DNA of 16,676 bases, taken from NCBI GenBank assembly GCA_002351705.1, contig DEHC01000042.1:1-16676 (forward strand), read 5' to 3'. Position numbers and translations under genes: made by a program. The first letter of the stretch is position 1. Every line of letters starts with the position of its first letter. The stretch is from Gammaproteobacteria bacterium UBA2810 (GTDB lineage Bacteria; Pseudomonadota; Gammaproteobacteria; Enterobacterales; Succinivibrionaceae). Below the pieces are notes generated by a model. That model had not been told where the DNA came from. It worked only from the letters and a program-made list of their open reading frames with translations, and did not search any database. Of the stretch, positions 14,679-16,676 are shown piece after piece.

Positions 14679-16496
14679 ATGAATTTCGGCTTAGGCTACA
14701 CTCTCCTTGCGGACTTCCTCCAGTCGGCTGCATACTATTATGTCTGCATTGCAGGATACGCAATTCTCTTAATCCTTCCTTTTATCTTCTTCATTCATGG
14801 AAAGCACGGAAGGCTCTTCGCCTGCTACATGAGCTGTGCGTTTATTGCGGTGAGGCTCCTCTCGCTCTGCCTTGCGCAGCAGAATCCTGATGAGGGACAG
14901 CATCTCATTATGGCCTATTCCCTCATAAACGGAGGCGTACCCTTCATGGATTTTGAGGGACAGGGAAACGGGCCGCTCAACGCACTTTACATTGCACTGC
15001 TTTCCTTCGGAAACATCTCTTTCCTGACAGCGCACCTCGCAGCGCTGGTTGCCGAGCTCGCCGGCTCAGTCATGATCTTCTTTGCAGTAAGGAGACTCTG
15101 CGGCATACGCCCTGCAATTGCCCTGTCTTCCATGGCCTTCCTTTATTTCTCGTTCTACTACTATGACATCACGGCCTATAACAACGAGACGCTGTTCTTC
15201 CTTCTCATTTCTCTCTGGCTCCTGCTCTTTGCCTGCCGCGGAAGAAGAACCGGAATGCTCTTTGCAGAATGCCTGGTGCTGGGTCTCCTTCCCTGGGTAA
15301 AGCTGCAGTTCGCCCCGTTCTCGCTCTGCTGCTTTATCCTGAGCATGTCCAGGAACCTTTTTCTGCCAGGCATTGGAACATCCGGACTTAACGGCGGTGC
15401 CGGGACTGCTTCTTCACATGCATCAGGGCAGTTCAGCCTTAAAAATACCTTTGCCGCTTGCGCCGGCGCTGCAGCACCCTCAGTTCTATTCCTTGCATAT
15501 CTCGCGATCGAGGGGGCTCTTGGCTGGTTCTGGCTCTTCTATATCAGGGTCAATTACGAGCATGTCTCTGTTCCTCTGGCTGAATACCTGTCCAAACTTC
15601 CGGATTTCATTGTGATCTTCACCGACAAGGATCTCTTCATGGTCCCCGGGTGCACTATCATCGTTTTCGCGCTCTTCTCCCTGTTCTCACTCACGGGCAG
15701 CAGGGACGGAAAAGGACTCATCACGCGGAGAGGCTTTGCCGCAGCAGCAATTCTCGTGGTCTTTCTTCTGGGCTCATTCTTCGCGGCGACACGCACCATG
15801 AGCACCTATGATCACTACATCAATATCATGGTTCCTTCATTTGCCATTCTTACTGCGCTCGGACTCACCCTCTGGCGCGATGAGAAACTGAGGAGAAACT
15901 GCGCCTTTGCCATGCTTGCTGCTCTTACGGGAGTTTTCTGCCTAAAGATGGTGACAATCGACAAAGTGCAGCCCATACAGGCTCTGCAGCAGCATGAGAT
16001 CATAGACGAGGACGTCTATCCGTTCAGTGATGTCATTCATTACCTGAACAGCCATGTAAGGCCAGGCGAGCCGGTTGCCGTCTGGGGCTGGGAAACAGGC
16101 TTCCCCATCTACGCGTCTCATCCTTCCGCTACTGCAACGCACTTCATTTATCCGCTCATTGACAGTAAGTTTGACAGAGAACTTCAGGATGAGCTCCGGA
16201 GAAAGTACACGGATGACATCATCAATAACAGGCCTGCAGCCATAGTTGATCTGGCATGCCCTGCCTCCTTCAGGTACATGGATGAGCGGTATTACCTAAG
16301 AAATTACGCTTTCATGAGGGAAATTGCCGAGAAATATTACGAGATTCCGCTCTCATTTCCTGTTTCCCTGAAGCCAGAATTCAGGATTATGCTGATGCCG
16401 TGGCGCCCCCTGGGCACTTTGAAAAATGATGACGGATATGTCCGGATTTACCTCAGGAAAGATCAATTCGAATCCGTCCCCAATAAGGAAGAGTGA
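14679..16496 (+). CDS. Multi-spanning membrane protein, probable GT-C (GT39-like) glycosyltransferase
   Basis: I recognise the architecture but not a named gene. The 605-residue protein has about ten to twelve hydrophobic segments between 20 and 425, then a soluble region of about 180 residues. An acidic pair D71-E72 (NPDEGQ) lies in the first predicted periplasmic loop, where GT39/ArnT-type enzymes keep their catalytic acid. GQGNGPLNALY at 94-104 and YNNETLF at 167-173 also resemble that family. The C-terminal part (PVAVWGWETGFPIY at 465-478) looks like the family's soluble domain. Such enzymes transfer sugars from polyprenyl-phosphate donors to envelope acceptors; donor and acceptor here are unknown. 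It starts 95 nt after ispB. The ATG lacks a convincing ribosome binding site and follows a TGGTTAACCA palindrome. A different polytopic membrane protein family is possible. Confidence 0.72.
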   Translation: MNFGLGYTLLADFLQSAAYYYVCIAGYAILLILPFIFFIHGKHGRLFACYMSCAFIAVRLLSLCLAQQNPDEGQHLIMAYSLINGGVPFMDFEGQGNGPLNALYIALLSFGNISFLTAHLAALVAELAGSVMIFFAVRRLCGIRPAIALSSMAFLYFSFYYYDITAYNNETLFFLLISLWLLLFACRGRRTGMLFAECLVLGLLPWVKLQFAPFSLCCFILSMSRNLFLPGIGTSGLNGGAGTASSHASGQFSLKNTFAACAGAAAPSVLFLAYLAIEGALGWFWLFYIRVNYEHVSVPLAEYLSKLPDFIVIFTDKDLFMVPGCTIIVFALFSLFSLTGSRDGKGLITRRGFAAAAILVVFLLGSFFAATRTMSTYDHYINIMVPSFAILTALGLTLWRDEKLRRNCAFAMLAALTGVFCLKMVTIDKVQPIQALQQHEIIDEDVYPFSDVIHYLNSHVRPGEPVAVWGWETGFPIYASHPSATATHFIYPLIDSKFDRELQDELRRKYTDDIINNRPAAIVDLACPASFRYMDERYYLRNYAFMREIAEKYYEIPLSFPVSLKPEFRIMLMPWRPLGTLKNDDGYVRIYLRKDQFESVPNKEE

Positions 16497-16676
16497 CGCA
16501 CCGCAGGCCAATTCCTGCCCCGGCGCCTTCGCTTTGCCTCTGCTGACTGGCGCCTGACATACTCTCCTTGTACCTGGTCTCCTTCGTAACGCAGACGGCC
16601 AATCAGAAGGCAATGCATGCGTCTCAGGACGGATCTCTTTCTCTGGGATCAGGAATAATCGAGTAGGCGGATGTTT
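16497..16676. other. Non-coding right edge
   Basis: No supported gene. Two GGCGCC sextets (16522-16553 region) could pair across a loop of about 19 nt as a poor hairpin, but no T tract follows. No promoter or RNA gene was recognised. Confidence 0.4.

Overview
The window reads as chromosomal core DNA from a gammaproteobacterium. The proteins look most like the Aeromonadales/Succinivibrionaceae side of the class, but that placement is inferred from protein style and synteny and was not tested by a search. It is gene-dense, with many 1-16 nt gene overlaps. No transposase, integrase, phage gene, CRISPR array, tRNA or rRNA was recognised. The content is housekeeping and envelope biogenesis. I do not see an obvious undescribed defence or mobile system; the interest lies in gene-order departures and regulatory details.

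Left part (1-3072, minus strand): a non-coding edge with a terminator-like hairpin, then djlA (membrane-anchored DnaJ co-chaperone with a 39-bp tandem repeat in its linker), murU and amgK. AmgK and MurU form the peptidoglycan-recycling shortcut that converts N-acetylmuramate to UDP-MurNAc. amgK has a near-consensus sigma70-type promoter.

Central left (3103-9622, plus strand): a divergent promoter drives lptD-surA-pdxA-rsmA-apaH. LptD is the outer-membrane LPS translocon, SurA the periplasmic chaperone that folds outer-membrane proteins including LptD, PdxA a vitamin B6 enzyme, RsmA the 16S rRNA dimethyladenosine methyltransferase, and ApaH the Ap4A hydrolase. The last four genes are joined by short overlaps. 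apaG, which usually sits between rsmA and apaH, is absent. A terminator hairpin separates apaH from the convergent folA.

Central right (9644-13454, minus strand, in transcription order): rplU-rpmA-(intrinsic terminator)-obgE-yjjP-yjjB-folA. L21, L27 and the ribosome-assembly GTPase Obg are followed by a two-subunit ThrE-type exporter whose E. coli relatives have been reported to export succinate, and then by dihydrofolate reductase. A strong terminator lies only about 20 nt before the obgE start, so downstream expression must use readthrough or a promoter inside rpmA.

Right part (13555-16676, plus strand): ispB (octaprenyl-type diphosphate synthase for the quinone side chain), divergent from rplU, followed by a 605-residue multi-spanning membrane protein resembling GT-C/GT39 glycosyltransferases. 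The last 180 bases hold no gene I can support.
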